Assembly (NCBI GenBank): GCA_016199985.1
Contig: JACQFQ010000020.1
Location: 20,978 to 84,977 of the forward strand
Length of the DNA: 64,000 bases
Direction: 5' to 3'
Source of the DNA: Verrucomicrobiota bacterium
GTDB lineage: Bacteria; Verrucomicrobiota; Verrucomicrobiia; Limisphaerales; UBA11320
The position numbers and the translations under genes are program-made. This document shows, one piece after another, positions 1 through 12,000 of the stretch (the stretch's first letter is position 1; each line of letters begins with the position of its first letter). The notes under the pieces were generated by a model. That model did no database searches. It worked only from the letters and a program-made list of their open reading frames with translations, and was not told the origin of the DNA.

Positions 1-3000
1 GAGTGAACTTGAATCCGTCCGGAAGGACGAACTGGACGACGTAATTGCACGGCGCGAGCTTGTCGAATCGATAGACGCCCGTTGAGTCGGTGTAGCGAGT
101 GCCCACGAGCGTCCACTGGTCGTCAAACAGATTCACCTGAACGTTCGCCAAACCCGGCTCGCCGGGGTCCTGCTTCGCGTTGCCGTCGGTGGCGCCTCCG
201 CCGGGGCTCACAAAGTCGACCCACACCCTGCCGCTCACGCTGCCCAACGCCCCCAGGCTCGCGGGGTCGACGTAGGCGCGAATGATCCGGGGATTCGGGC
301 CGGTGGACGAAACGCGCGTCACCTCGGCCGAGTAAGGCTTGCCGGCGCAGGCGCAGCCGGGTCCGAGCCAGTGCCCGCCGACCACCCAGTCGTCGCCCGC
401 GCCCGCGTCGATGAAGTCATTGCCTGGGCCGCCGTAGACCGTGTCGTCATTGAAAATGAGCGCGGAGCCGGTCGAGCCCGGCGCAGTGGTCGTCTTGGGC
501 GTGATCGCGAATCCGATCTCCTTCAGCTGCGTGGTGAGATAATCGACATTCGCGTTGAGCGGATTGTTGCGGGTGGAGCACTCCGCGCCGACCAGCACGG
601 CGCCGATATTCGTCACCTCCACCTTCACGGCGCCGGTGAGGACGTTCGCGGACCACACCCCCAGCGCATCCGTCGGAGCCAGGGTCTGCGGAACGCCGCT
701 GATGTCCGTGATGGTCACGATGACTCCGGGCAGCTTGCTGTCGACGTCGGGATCGTAGCGACCGTTGCGGTTCAGGTCCTGGAAGATGAATCCGTTGACG
801 CTGACCTTGTCGTTGTCGCGGATTTCGACGGTGTTCTCGGCCCGCGCGATGGTCGCGTTCGAGGCTTCGAGCAGGTCGACATGGAAGTTCTCGGTGGGCT
901 CAGGGACGGAAAGATCGTTGATCTGAACGTGGATCACCTTGCTCGCGACCTGCTGGAAGGGATCGGCGTCCGGCCCGCCAAAGTCCGCCGCGGTGAAGAG
1001 AATGGCCTCGGGGTCGATGGCGACCGCCGGATGATCCGCGGCCACGTAGTCGAGATCGGGAGCGCCAGCCTTCGCCGTTCCGTCGCGGGTCTGCCAGCGA
1101 ACGGAGCTCACAAGTCCCGCTCCGAGCGTCACGTCGTCGGGCAGCGTGGCCAGCACGGTCACGAAGGCGAATCCAGGCGCGTTCTCATCCACGCTGCTGT
1201 CAAGGATGCGGAACACCGGCGCGGGTTGGAGATCGTGGATGACCAGCACCGTCCGACTGATGGGAGCGCGAACCGGTCCGCCGGTGGGATTCGCCAGGCT
1301 GAACACGACAAACTCGTCGCCCTCGTAAAGTCTATCGGTGAACGCGTTGATCTTGAGCGTCTTTTCATTCTCGTTGTCGGCGAAGCTGATGAGCAGCCGC
1401 TTCTGCGGCCCGGCGAGCGTAAAGTTGCCCTGGTAATCCACGCCGGGGCCCGGATCGCCCTTCACCGCGGTGGCGAAGGAGATCCACAGCACCGCGTCCG
1501 GCTCGGAGCTGTTCGGCGCTCGGACAATCTTGATCTCCGTGTTGCCGCCCTCGTCCACGTCGTAGCGGCTTTTCGCGAACTGCACATACCACGGACCCGG
1601 ATCGCCCGATTCATCGTCGATGATCGTGACGGTGGCGTGGTTCTGTGTCTGGTCTGTCGGATCGAGGACCGCGTAGTCCGCCATCAGAAGGTTCACGTAG
1701 AAGTACTCGTTGCCCTCCACCTTCTGGTCTCCGATGACATTGACCACGATCGTCTTCTCGGTCTCGCCGGGAGCGAAGCGCACGTGATCGAAGGAGTACT
1801 CGACGTCGGGCTTCTCGGTGTCGGAGCCCAGGACGCTCGCCGTGCCGCTGCTCGTGCTCCAGGTGACGTTGACGAAGCGCCCGCTCGGCTCCAGGAGGTT
1901 CGTCGTCGGATCCACCAGGGTGATCTTGAGCTTCACAGGGGTGTCGCCCGCCTGGCCTTCAACCACGCTGGTGGCCACGGGAGTGATCCGCAGGAACGGC
2001 ATGGGATCGTCGTCGATGATCCGGGCGATGGCGCGGTCATCGCCGATCGTGGCCAGGCTCTTGGGCGTGGCGTAGGGCAGCTCGATGCTGACGCCAACCG
2101 CCTCGTCAAACTCGTTGAGCGTATCGCCTATGGTGGTCACCTGGATCACCTTCTCGGTCTCGAGCGGGTTGAATGTCACGCTGGAGACGACGCGGACATA
2201 ATCTTTGCCCTCCGTCGCGGAGTCGGGCAGGAGCAGGCCGTCCGGACCGACAATCTGATTTGTTTGATAGAGCACCGTGAAGGGGCGCGAGCTCGGATTC
2301 GACAGCCGGATCACGTACTCCAGCTTGTCGGTTTCGTGCGTGCCGATCTGGCGTCCGTCGTCGATGGACACGACCGGCGGATTGTCGTCGTCGATGATCG
2401 TGCCCGTGCCGATCGTGCGCGTGACCACGATATTGTCCCGGCTCAGGCCCTGGATCACGTCGCAGATCTGAACCCGCATGGTCTCGGAGTCGCCTTCATC
2501 AATGTTGTCCCCTCGCACCTTGATCGTGATGGTGTGGCTCGTCTCTCCGGGCTTGAAGACCAGGGTCCATTCCGCGCCGAGATAGTCGGCGTCCTCGATC
2601 GCCGTTCCGTCGAGGGTCTTGTAGCACACAAGAACCTGGTCGGTCACGGGCTGCGAAAGCGTGACGGTGAACACGAGATCGCTAAAGCCGCTGTCGCCCT
2701 CCTTGACGGAGGGATTGTCGATGTTGATCTGGAGCGCCGTGCTCTCGAAGCCCACGTCGACATGTTCGGCGGACTCGCCTTCGCCGAGGGTCGCGACGCT
2801 GGTCTTGCGGGTGACGGGATCGGCATCGCTGTCGATGGTGTCGTCGGCGCCCTGGTTCGCCGTCACGAAGACGAGCGGCGAGGAGACGGGAGTGCCATCG
2901 ATGTCGGTCACGGCCGGCGTCTCAAACTGCAAATAGTAATCGCCCGGAGGCAGGCCATCGAAGCGGTAGTTCCCGTTGCTGTCGCTGAGCGTGGCCGCAA

Positions 3001-6000
3001 GAAGCGCGCTGTCGGAGGCCCGATGCAGCTCGACGCGGACCGCCGCGATGCCGTGTTCCGTGATGTCGCGGATGTGGTCTCGCGCCAGATCGAGCCAGGC
3101 GCCGCCGCTGATCGACGCGCCGGGGAAGCTCTCCTGTCCGGCGCCGCCGGCGTCGTCCGCAAAGATGAAGTCGTCGCCGTCGCCGCCGTCGATGAAGTCC
3201 ACGCCGTCGAGGGCCACCGGCGTCAGAGAGCCGCCAAGGACGCGAGCGCCGCCGAAGATCCAATCGCTCCCTCCGCAGCCGAAGATCACGTCCGCCCCGC
3301 CGGCGCCGATCAGGACATCGTTGCCGACGCCATCGATTCCTGTGACGCGCACGGGACTCAGGCCCGCCGCGATCACGCCTTCGTCGCCCACGATCACATC
3401 GTCGCCCTCGCCGCCATCAATGAGATCCCCGCCGCCGTTGCCGACCAGGCGGTCGTTGCCGGCGCCGCCATAGATCTCGTCATCGTCCGCGCCCCCCTTG
3501 ATCCCGTCGTCGCCGGCTTCGCCATAGAGCTTGTCGCGTCCCTCGTTGCCCTCAATCTCGTCATCGTCCGCGCCGCCCAAGATCACGTCGTTGCCGGCGC
3601 CGCCGAAAAGATGATCCATTCCGGCGTTGCCGTAGATGGTGTCGTTGCCCGCCTCGCCGAAGAGGGAGTCGGGGCCGTTCGCGCCGGTGAGACGATCGTC
3701 GCCGCCGTTCCCATGGAACTCATAACCCACGGTCGCGCCGTCCGGCGCGGTGATGATGTCGTTGCCATCCCCGCCGAAATACTTCCCTCCGCCCTGGCTG
3801 GCCAGGATCAGGTCATTGCCGTCGCCGCCAAGGACCGCGTCCAACTCATCCCCCGACCCGTGGCCGCCGTCGACCCCGCCCGAAGGCGAGAGAAGATCCT
3901 TCATGTCGATGGTGTCATTCCCAGCGCCGCCGTCCGCGACGATCGACTTCACTCCATGGAAGGTTTGCTTGATGCCGTTGAAGGACACCTCGACAACCTC
4001 GCCGTCGGCGTCGCCGGGGGCGCCGTCCACATGCTTGAGAATCACGACTTCGTCGCCGTCCGTCGTGTCGTCCACATCCCGCAGCGAGGCGTATTTGCCG
4101 ATGTGCAGCACGAGCTTCCCGGCGCCTCCGCGGCCGTCGAACTTGTTCTCGGAGATGTGCGGGCCGTCGGTGAAGTGGGCCAACACCGGCGTCGGACAGG
4201 TGATCTCGAACTTGAGGATGGTGATGCGCGCGAACTTCCATTCCATGTTCACATCGAAGAAGAAGAAGTGAATTGTCAGGAACAGCTCGGCCTCGGCGTA
4301 CACCTCGCCGGTGATGTCGAAGATGCACCGAATGTCCTTCTTCGCGTTGGAGATGATTTCGCTGACGCGCACACGGCCATCGCCGTCGGTATCGTTCAGG
4401 TTGAACAGAATGTCGGCGTAGATCCCGCCTTTGACGCCCGCCTCCGCGATCACAAGGTCGACGCCGCCTCCGACAAAGAGCCCGCCGTGTATCGTGATCT
4501 CGGGAACATCCACGCCGTGGTCGTCCACGTCCTTGATGAAGAAGCCGTCGAAGAGCACGAGCGGATCCTTGTCGGAGCTCGAGAAAAACTTCGCGAGTCC
4601 GTAGGTGTCGTAGCCGATCGTGAGGTCGATCTTCACCCCGATCTCGCCGCCGAAAAAGATCACGAGCGGGCCGAAGATGGGGATCGTCACCTTGAAGGAG
4701 GCCTTCAGGTCAAGAACGGGGAGGTGGTACTCGATCAGGCTGACCGGCTTGCCCATAAAGAGCTGGGCGATCGCGCTGATGTCGAGGATGGGGAACTTGA
4801 TTCCGATATCCTCGAGCTTCTTGAAGAACCTGGAGATCGGACCCAGCGGGCCGGCGCTGCCCACATGGTCGGAGGGGCTTGTGTTCGATGAGCCCGTGCC
4901 CGGAATGGCGACGCCACTCGCCGTGCCGTGACGATCCTGCGTGATCTGGATGCTGCCCAGGGGAATGAGCACCTCCCCTCCGGTCACCGGAACATTGTTC
5001 GCGATGTCTATGATCGTGAGAATCGCCTCGATGAACTTGCGGCTGCTCGGGGTGATCGCGCCGAAGGTCTCCGCAAGATCCAGCATCGTGAACGGTCGGC
5101 CCGCGAGGTCGGACAAGACCGGGATCGGCGAGGTGAGGAAAGTCACCACCGGCTGCAACGGCTCGGTGACCTTCTTGATCTCTGTGAGGATCGGCCCGAT
5201 GAGATGGCTGATGAAGGTTCCTACATCGAGCTGAACGTTGTTGATCGCGATCGACGGCGTCTCCACCGGCTTGCCGATCTCGAACTTCCAGCTCAGGTCG
5301 AACTCCGCGAGCAGCCTGGGGAAGTCCGTGTTGCCGTCGAAGCTGATGGCCAGATCCAGGTGGATCTCCGCCTTCGCGCCCAGCTTTGCGCTGATGACGT
5401 CGCCGAGGCTGAGCCCGGGACGGCGCAGATCTTCGAGCGTCAGCTTGCCGTCGTTCCCCGAGGGATCCTTGATATCGACGATGAAGTATCCGCTGAAGGC
5501 GGTGACATCGCGATGATGGCCCTTGGCGTCCAAACCGTTGCTCTCATCCGAGACATCCAATTGGAGGAAGAAGAGCTCGCCGCGGGCGTGCAAGCCGGGA
5601 ATGGTCACGGCGAAGAACACGCGCAGCTCGTCCTCGGCTGTGCTGCCGCCGCCGGGCGGGCGGAAGTCGGTGCGGAAGTAGAATCCCTGGCTGAGGCTGA
5701 CCCCGAAGTAGAGCTTCAGATCGAAGCCCAGCGTGATCTTGACGTTCCCGTCCACCGACAACCCAAAGCCCGGAACGCCTATGTCGAACTTGATCGGGTT
5801 GGCCGAGGTGTCGACGATGTCGGCCCTCTTAATGAGCCGGATCTTGAAATCGATCGCGTCGCCAACGCAGGTGATCTGAACATCGTTGAAGTCGGTGATC
5901 GGGACGACGCGCGTCAGATAGCCGCCGTCGTCCGGCGTGATCACGGCCCCCGTGCCATCCACCAGCTGCCCGTCGGCGTTCACCTTCGCGAGTATGTTCA

Positions 6001-9000
6001 GCCCGGCGGATCCGAGCGCGTTGAAGATGGCCTCCTTCACCAGGCCGATCGGATCGCCCGCCTCGGCGAGCTTCTGCCGGATGCTTGCCAGAAGCCCGTT
6101 GCGGAAGTCCGCGATCGAATTCGCCGCGGAGGCCAGCTTGTCGCCGACCAGCGGCAGATTCTGGTTCAGAACCTTGCTGCGCAATCCATCCTCGATGGCG
6201 CCCAGCAGCGCGTCCAGGCCGTCCAGCAGCACGGGACTGCTGCGGATAATCTGGCAGACGTTCAGGGACTGGAAGAGGCTCGCGATATCCGGCGCCGCGA
6301 ATCGCACCCCCGCGGCGTTTCCTCCGAGCAACCGCACCAGGTCGGGAACGAGCAGCGCCAGGCTGTTGTCGGCGAATCCATCGCCGTTGTTATCGGAGGT
6401 CGCTCCCAGCGCGATGCCCCCAGGCCCATAAACCGGGAGAACCACCGAGAACCCGGCATGCGCCTGGAGATCAAAGTTTGCGAGGTCGAAAAGCGTGTCG
6501 CGCAGGAAATAGTGGCGTCCGCTGCCGTTGCGATCCTTAAGCAGGAGGCTGACCGACGCGCTGTCGTTGGGACCCGCGGTGGTCGGATCGCCGTCGGCGT
6601 CGAAGGTCATCGTCCCGTTGCGCACCCGGAGCCCCAGCAGTCCGCCCGCCTTGAACTCCAGATTGGTGCCTCGAACCGCGGCCTGCAGGAAGATGCCCGT
6701 GCCGGTGTTGGGACCCGCGTAATTGCTGTCGTTGAGGAAGGGCATCGGACGACAGGAATTGCTGATGTCGATTCCGAGGGAGAGACGGAAAGTGGCGGAG
6801 AGGGCGATCGAAACATTCCCCGAAGCTTCAATGGACACCAGCTCGGCAAGACCGCCCAGCAGCGCTTTGACGGGACCAAAAGGAGAATCAGGGAGACGGG
6901 AGACGTAATCGGCGAGGCGGATGTAGAACGGGAGATTCTGAGTGTAGATGGCGGTGAAGGTGAGTTCCGCGCGAATGGAGGTCTGGCTGACGGCGCCGCT
7001 GCCGTCTCCACCGGTGGTGGAATCTAGCGACGCATGAACCGGCGGCGCCCTCGGCCCCGCCGTCGCGATGAGGTGGTCCACCGCGGCGACGATTGTTTGC
7101 GCCTTCGTGAACGTGGCGTTGTAGTAGATCGTCAGCACCCGCTTCACGTCGTCGTAGGCCGCCTCGGCGCGATCCAATCCCGAGGCGTAGCGGTTGTCGT
7201 CCTCGAACTTGACGCGGAGCTTGGCAAAGGTCCCGCTCGGGACCACCGCGTCGAAGCGAATCCCGTTGTTGCTCCCCGGGGGATCGAACACCACCGATCG
7301 GTGCGTGTTGTCCAGGGTGGGATTCGCCACATGGTCGACCGTGAAAACCAGGCTGTGGGAAGGCAGCCCCAGCGCGGCTTCCAGGTCGTGCGACAGCTGT
7401 TCGAGCGTGGAGGCGTCGCCGCGCAGGATGTTGCTCACCGCGTCGAGCAGCTTCGAGCCCGCGTCCAGGATCTGGCCGAGGCTCACTCCGACGCCCGGCA
7501 GCGGATCCTTGATGAACTCGAACCCGCGGATGTTCTCCAGCTGGCTTCCCAGCTTGGTCAGGCCGCCGAGAAGATCGATCACCGTCAGGCAGTTGAAATG
7601 CTGGAACGCGCCGAACTCCGGCAGCGTGATGAAGATGCCCTTGTTGTTGGTGGTCGCGTCGAAGGGACTGCTGTTGACGTGCAGGTCGCTGATGTCGGGG
7701 ATGAATACGCGCAGCGTGTTGTCATCCGGATCGATCAGGCTCCCGAAGCCCGGGGTGGTGACCGTGAGATTGGGAAGCACCAGGTCGATCGCGGCGGTGG
7801 TGGTCAGCGTGGGATGGATGTAGGCGGCAACGCGCGTGAGATCGGAGATGAGGGTGCTGATGAACACGCGCGTGCTGGAACCGCTGCTGCTGCCGGGATC
7901 GAACAAGGAAACCGTCACCCCGAGCTGGCCGGTCAGGCTGCCCCCGGTGGAGCCGAAAGCGATGATCCCCTCTCCCCCGCCCAGGCGCGCCGAGAAGGTC
8001 AGGCTGGAAGCGCTCGCCGTAACCGAGGCGGTGATGGCCAGCCCTTGGAAAAAGACTCCCTTCACCTTGGACAAGGCCTTGAACCCCGTCGGCAAACCAA
8101 TCTCGGTCACCGCCACGTTGTTGCTGTCCGCGTTCACCTCGATCGTGTTGATGGCGCCCAGCTCGGCGTCCTTCACAGCGAGGACCAGGCTGTTCCCAAC
8201 CACGATCGCCTGAAGGTGCGTGGAAAGCTTGTCCGCGGAGTTGGCGGTGTTCGAGGCAACGGTGAAGGCTGTGTTCAGATCGTCGGCGAGTTGCTGCACC
8301 GAACTGTTGGTGAGCGTCGCGCTCTTGGCCAGATTCACCGTGTAGCGAGCGCCCGTGCCGAGACCCGACTTGCGGTCCGCGTTGAGAAGAACAGTGAACG
8401 CGGCGTCGTCGGTGATGCGGCCATTGGAGGGAGGCGGCACCAGGATCGCGTTGCGGAGCTTGGGAGTCTCGACCGGCGTCAGGTCGACGCCGAGGGTCGT
8501 GGTGAGGTCGATCGTCGCGCTCAGCGAGATGTCCCCCGAGCCGGAGATGTTCCCGAATCCATCCAGGAAGCTGAGGCTGTCGCCAAAATGCGTCGTCAGC
8601 GTCTTCGTCCAGTGGAAGTGGAGGTCGGTGGCCAGCACATCGCCGGGATCCAAGGCCAGGCCCAGAAGATGCCGCACCGCGCTCGCTCCCGGAACATTGT
8701 TGCTGATGTAGTCCAAAAGCGCCTCTTCCGCGTTCGGCTGGGGATGCTCCACCGCTTCCTGGCCGTCGGTGTAGCCGAGAAGCTTGAAGGTTTCGTCGGT
8801 GGAGCTGGCGCGGGTGAGCCGGATCCGATTCACCAGTTTGCCCGGGACGTTCCCGATGGTGATCGTGCGACGGCGCGTGGGAAGGCCGTTCCGATCCACG
8901 GCCTCGACGTCCCGAACATAAGCGTGGAGCAGTCCGGCGAACTCTGTGGAGGCGAACGCGGTGTTGATCGCCGCCGTGACGTCATCGGCCAGCTTGCCCA

Positions 9001-12000
9001 GGGGCGTTTGGCCGCTCGAAAGGGTTTCGTTGTCCGTCGTCGCGGACGCGTGGATCGTCACCTTGGTGGGCGTCGCGGCGCCGTTCACCAGCAGGAAGAA
9101 GGAGACATCGCTGGTCAGCTTGCCATGGTCCGCCACGTCCGAGCTCAGGGTCCCGTTCCCCTCCAGATCCATGAACACGATCCGGCTGTAGAAGTCCTGC
9201 AGGTAGTCCTGCGCGACATCGAATAGCTCTCCCAGCGTCTTGCCGGTGAGAGGAATGCTGGTGTTGAAGAAGGACGAGCCCCGCAGCGTTTCAATCCAGT
9301 CCGCGATTCTCTTGAGCTGAATCACCCAGTCCTGCACGCCCGCTGTGGAGATATCGAATCCGCTCAAGGCCACGAAGAGCGGAGGGCTGCCATCGGTGAA
9401 GAAGCGCACGAGCAGCGCGCCGGTCGCGTTGCGCAGATCCAAGGGCGACGTCGGCGACTCGGGATCGAAGCGCTCGAGGACGAAGCGCCCGTTCAGGGAG
9501 AATCCGTTGATGCCCAGCGTCGCGTCGATCGCGGCGCGACGAAGCTCCTCGACATAGAACAGCTTGATGGTCGCGATTTTCACCCCGGTGATCGGATCCT
9601 CGACGACCACATCCTTGTCGACGCCGTCGCGGATGGTATTGACGTCGATCGTGAGATGCCCGCTGCCCACCAACTGGACCTTCGAGGTCCCAAACTTGAT
9701 CGCCAGAGTGCCCTCGGCGTGGAAGGCCAGCTTCTTGCGGGCGGTGCTGGGAGCGCTCGGATCAATGATGAGCAACATCCCGAACTTCCCGCCGGTCAGC
9801 TGAACGCCTATCTTCGCGGAGTCGGGCGCTGTCTCGAAATCTCCGGTGACATAGCCGGCGAAGGCCTTCACATCCGCCGCCCCAATCAGGATCTGCGTCT
9901 TGCCAGGAGCGGGCTTCTTGATCGTAAACTTGATGCCGGAGAAGTTCGCGTTCTGATCGTTCTGCGTGGCGTGTCCGCCGCCGTTCGTCGTCCCGCCTTC
10001 GAATTCCACATCGACACCGAGGTCCCTCTTCAGGGCCGCCGCCAGTCCCAGGACATGGTCGCGCCGATTCTCGGCCAGGTCGTCATGATGCGATTCGCGG
10101 TCGCGATTCGCGTAGGCGCCCCCAAAGCTGCTGATGCTGCCATTCACCACCGCGTGGATCTTCGTGACATGCGCGCCGACATTCGCGGCCTCGACCGCCG
10201 AGATTTGCTGGCGGATATCGTTCAGCAACTGCTGATAGCGCAGGAAGGAGGCGAGATCTCCGATGTCGGGATCGGTCGAGCTCACATGCGCGGGGTCAAA
10301 TTCAGACCGAATGGAGCTGACGCCGAGCGGAAACAGGATCTTCTGGATGGCGATGTCCACATCGCTGCTTCCTTGATGGAAACTGGAGATCTCCTTCGTC
10401 TCCGCGGTGCTGTCGTTGTTCTCAGTCGTCTTCTGGAAGCTCACCACTCCGGAAGCTTGAACAAAGTCGAACAGGTTCAGCTTCACCCGGGCGTCGACGC
10501 GAACGAAAGGATCCGCCAGAGTGCCCCCTTGATCCACGTCGGGATCCACCGTCACGAGACTCGAAGTGCCGCAGAGCGTGAATGGATCGGTGAAAAGGCG
10601 GAACGTGCTGCTGGAAGGAAGCTGGCCGAGGGTGTTGATCCGGACGCGAACGTCGGTTTGGAGCTGGATTTCCGGGAATCCGATCAGCGCCGCCGATCCA
10701 CGGGCGTCGATTGCGTACTTGTGCGACCCCGGAGTCGAGGCGCTGGGATTCGCGGGAGTGAGTTCCAGGAGGAGGGCCAGGCTGCCGTGCTCGATCTTCA
10801 CGCCCTTCGCGTCCGTGGGGAAGTCGACCGTCGCGCCGCCGCCGGACGTCCGCGTCACAGTCATCGTACCATCGCCTATGAACACGGTCACATCCCGGGC
10901 GGCCACGCGGTAGACGATGGTTTCGGTCTTGTGCGCGCTCACTTTCCGAACCTGCATTTGAACGTCGGAGAAGTTGGCGTTCTGCGACGCGATGTCCATC
11001 CCGCCCTCTTGCAACGCGCCTTCGACGAAGGAGACCGTGAAGGGATGTCCGAGTTGGGTCGTGAGGTCCACGGCGAGGTCCGACGCGAGAGCGCGCACAT
11101 GATCCCGGCGATGCTGGCTGAGGTTGAATGTGCGCGAGGCATTGTCGAAGTTCTTAAACGACCCGCCAATCTGGCTGATGCTGCCGTTCACGGTGGTGGT
11201 GATACCGAGCACTTCGTAGCCATCGGCTGTCAAACGCGTCACCTCGTCGGCGATATTCTGTTTCAACCTGAGATAAAGAGCGTCGCCGCGCGCAATATCG
11301 CTGAACCCCGTCGCAAACTGAACGGGGTCCAGGGAGATCGTCTCGGAGGACAGGGCGGTTGAAGAGCTCGTTCCTTCGGTCGTGGTCCGCTCGATCGCGA
11401 AGTCTCCGCCAATCTGGATCAGGCCAAGGTAATTAATGTCGAGCAGCATCGTCCCCGCGACGCAGATATAGGGATGTTCGAGGGTTCCCTGCTGATCCAG
11501 GGCCGTGAAGGCGACTGTGATGGGCGCGTTTCCAGGAACAGTCAGGGTTTCGTTCACCAATCCCAGGGTGTTGAAGCGAACATGAGCGCTGCCGTTGAAG
11601 AACACCTTGTCGATGCCCACCAGGCTCACGCGTCCGAAGACATCCAAGGCGATCCGCGACTTGCCATCCGGCGACCGACGCACGAGCAGCGCGAGGGTCC
11701 CTTCGTTCACCCGAAAGCCCTTGGCGGTGTCGGTTCCCTCGCCTTCGCCGATGAACAGGTCGAAGTTCTTCACCACCACGTCGAGGCGGAAGGTCTCATC
11801 CGAGCCGCTGACTTCCAGCGACGACCGATAGGAAAAGTCGCCGTTCAGGATGAAATGCTTGGCGATGTTGAGCTGCTGACGTCCCTCGACCTGGATCACG
11901 ACCGCTGCGGAGTCGAACTGGACGCGGGCAGCCGGGGCGGTGCTGCCGGTGAGGTTTTGGAGGAACTCAAAGGGAGGGATGGCTTCGTCCACGGTGGCAT

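Noticed and set aside
371..9226. Long plus-strand open frames of 1,506, 699 and 730 codons opposite the giant gene
   Set aside because: They are Arg/Asp/Val/His-rich and have no recognisable domain, while the minus strand encodes clear RTX, Calx-beta and B domains. High GC content keeps the antisense frame open.
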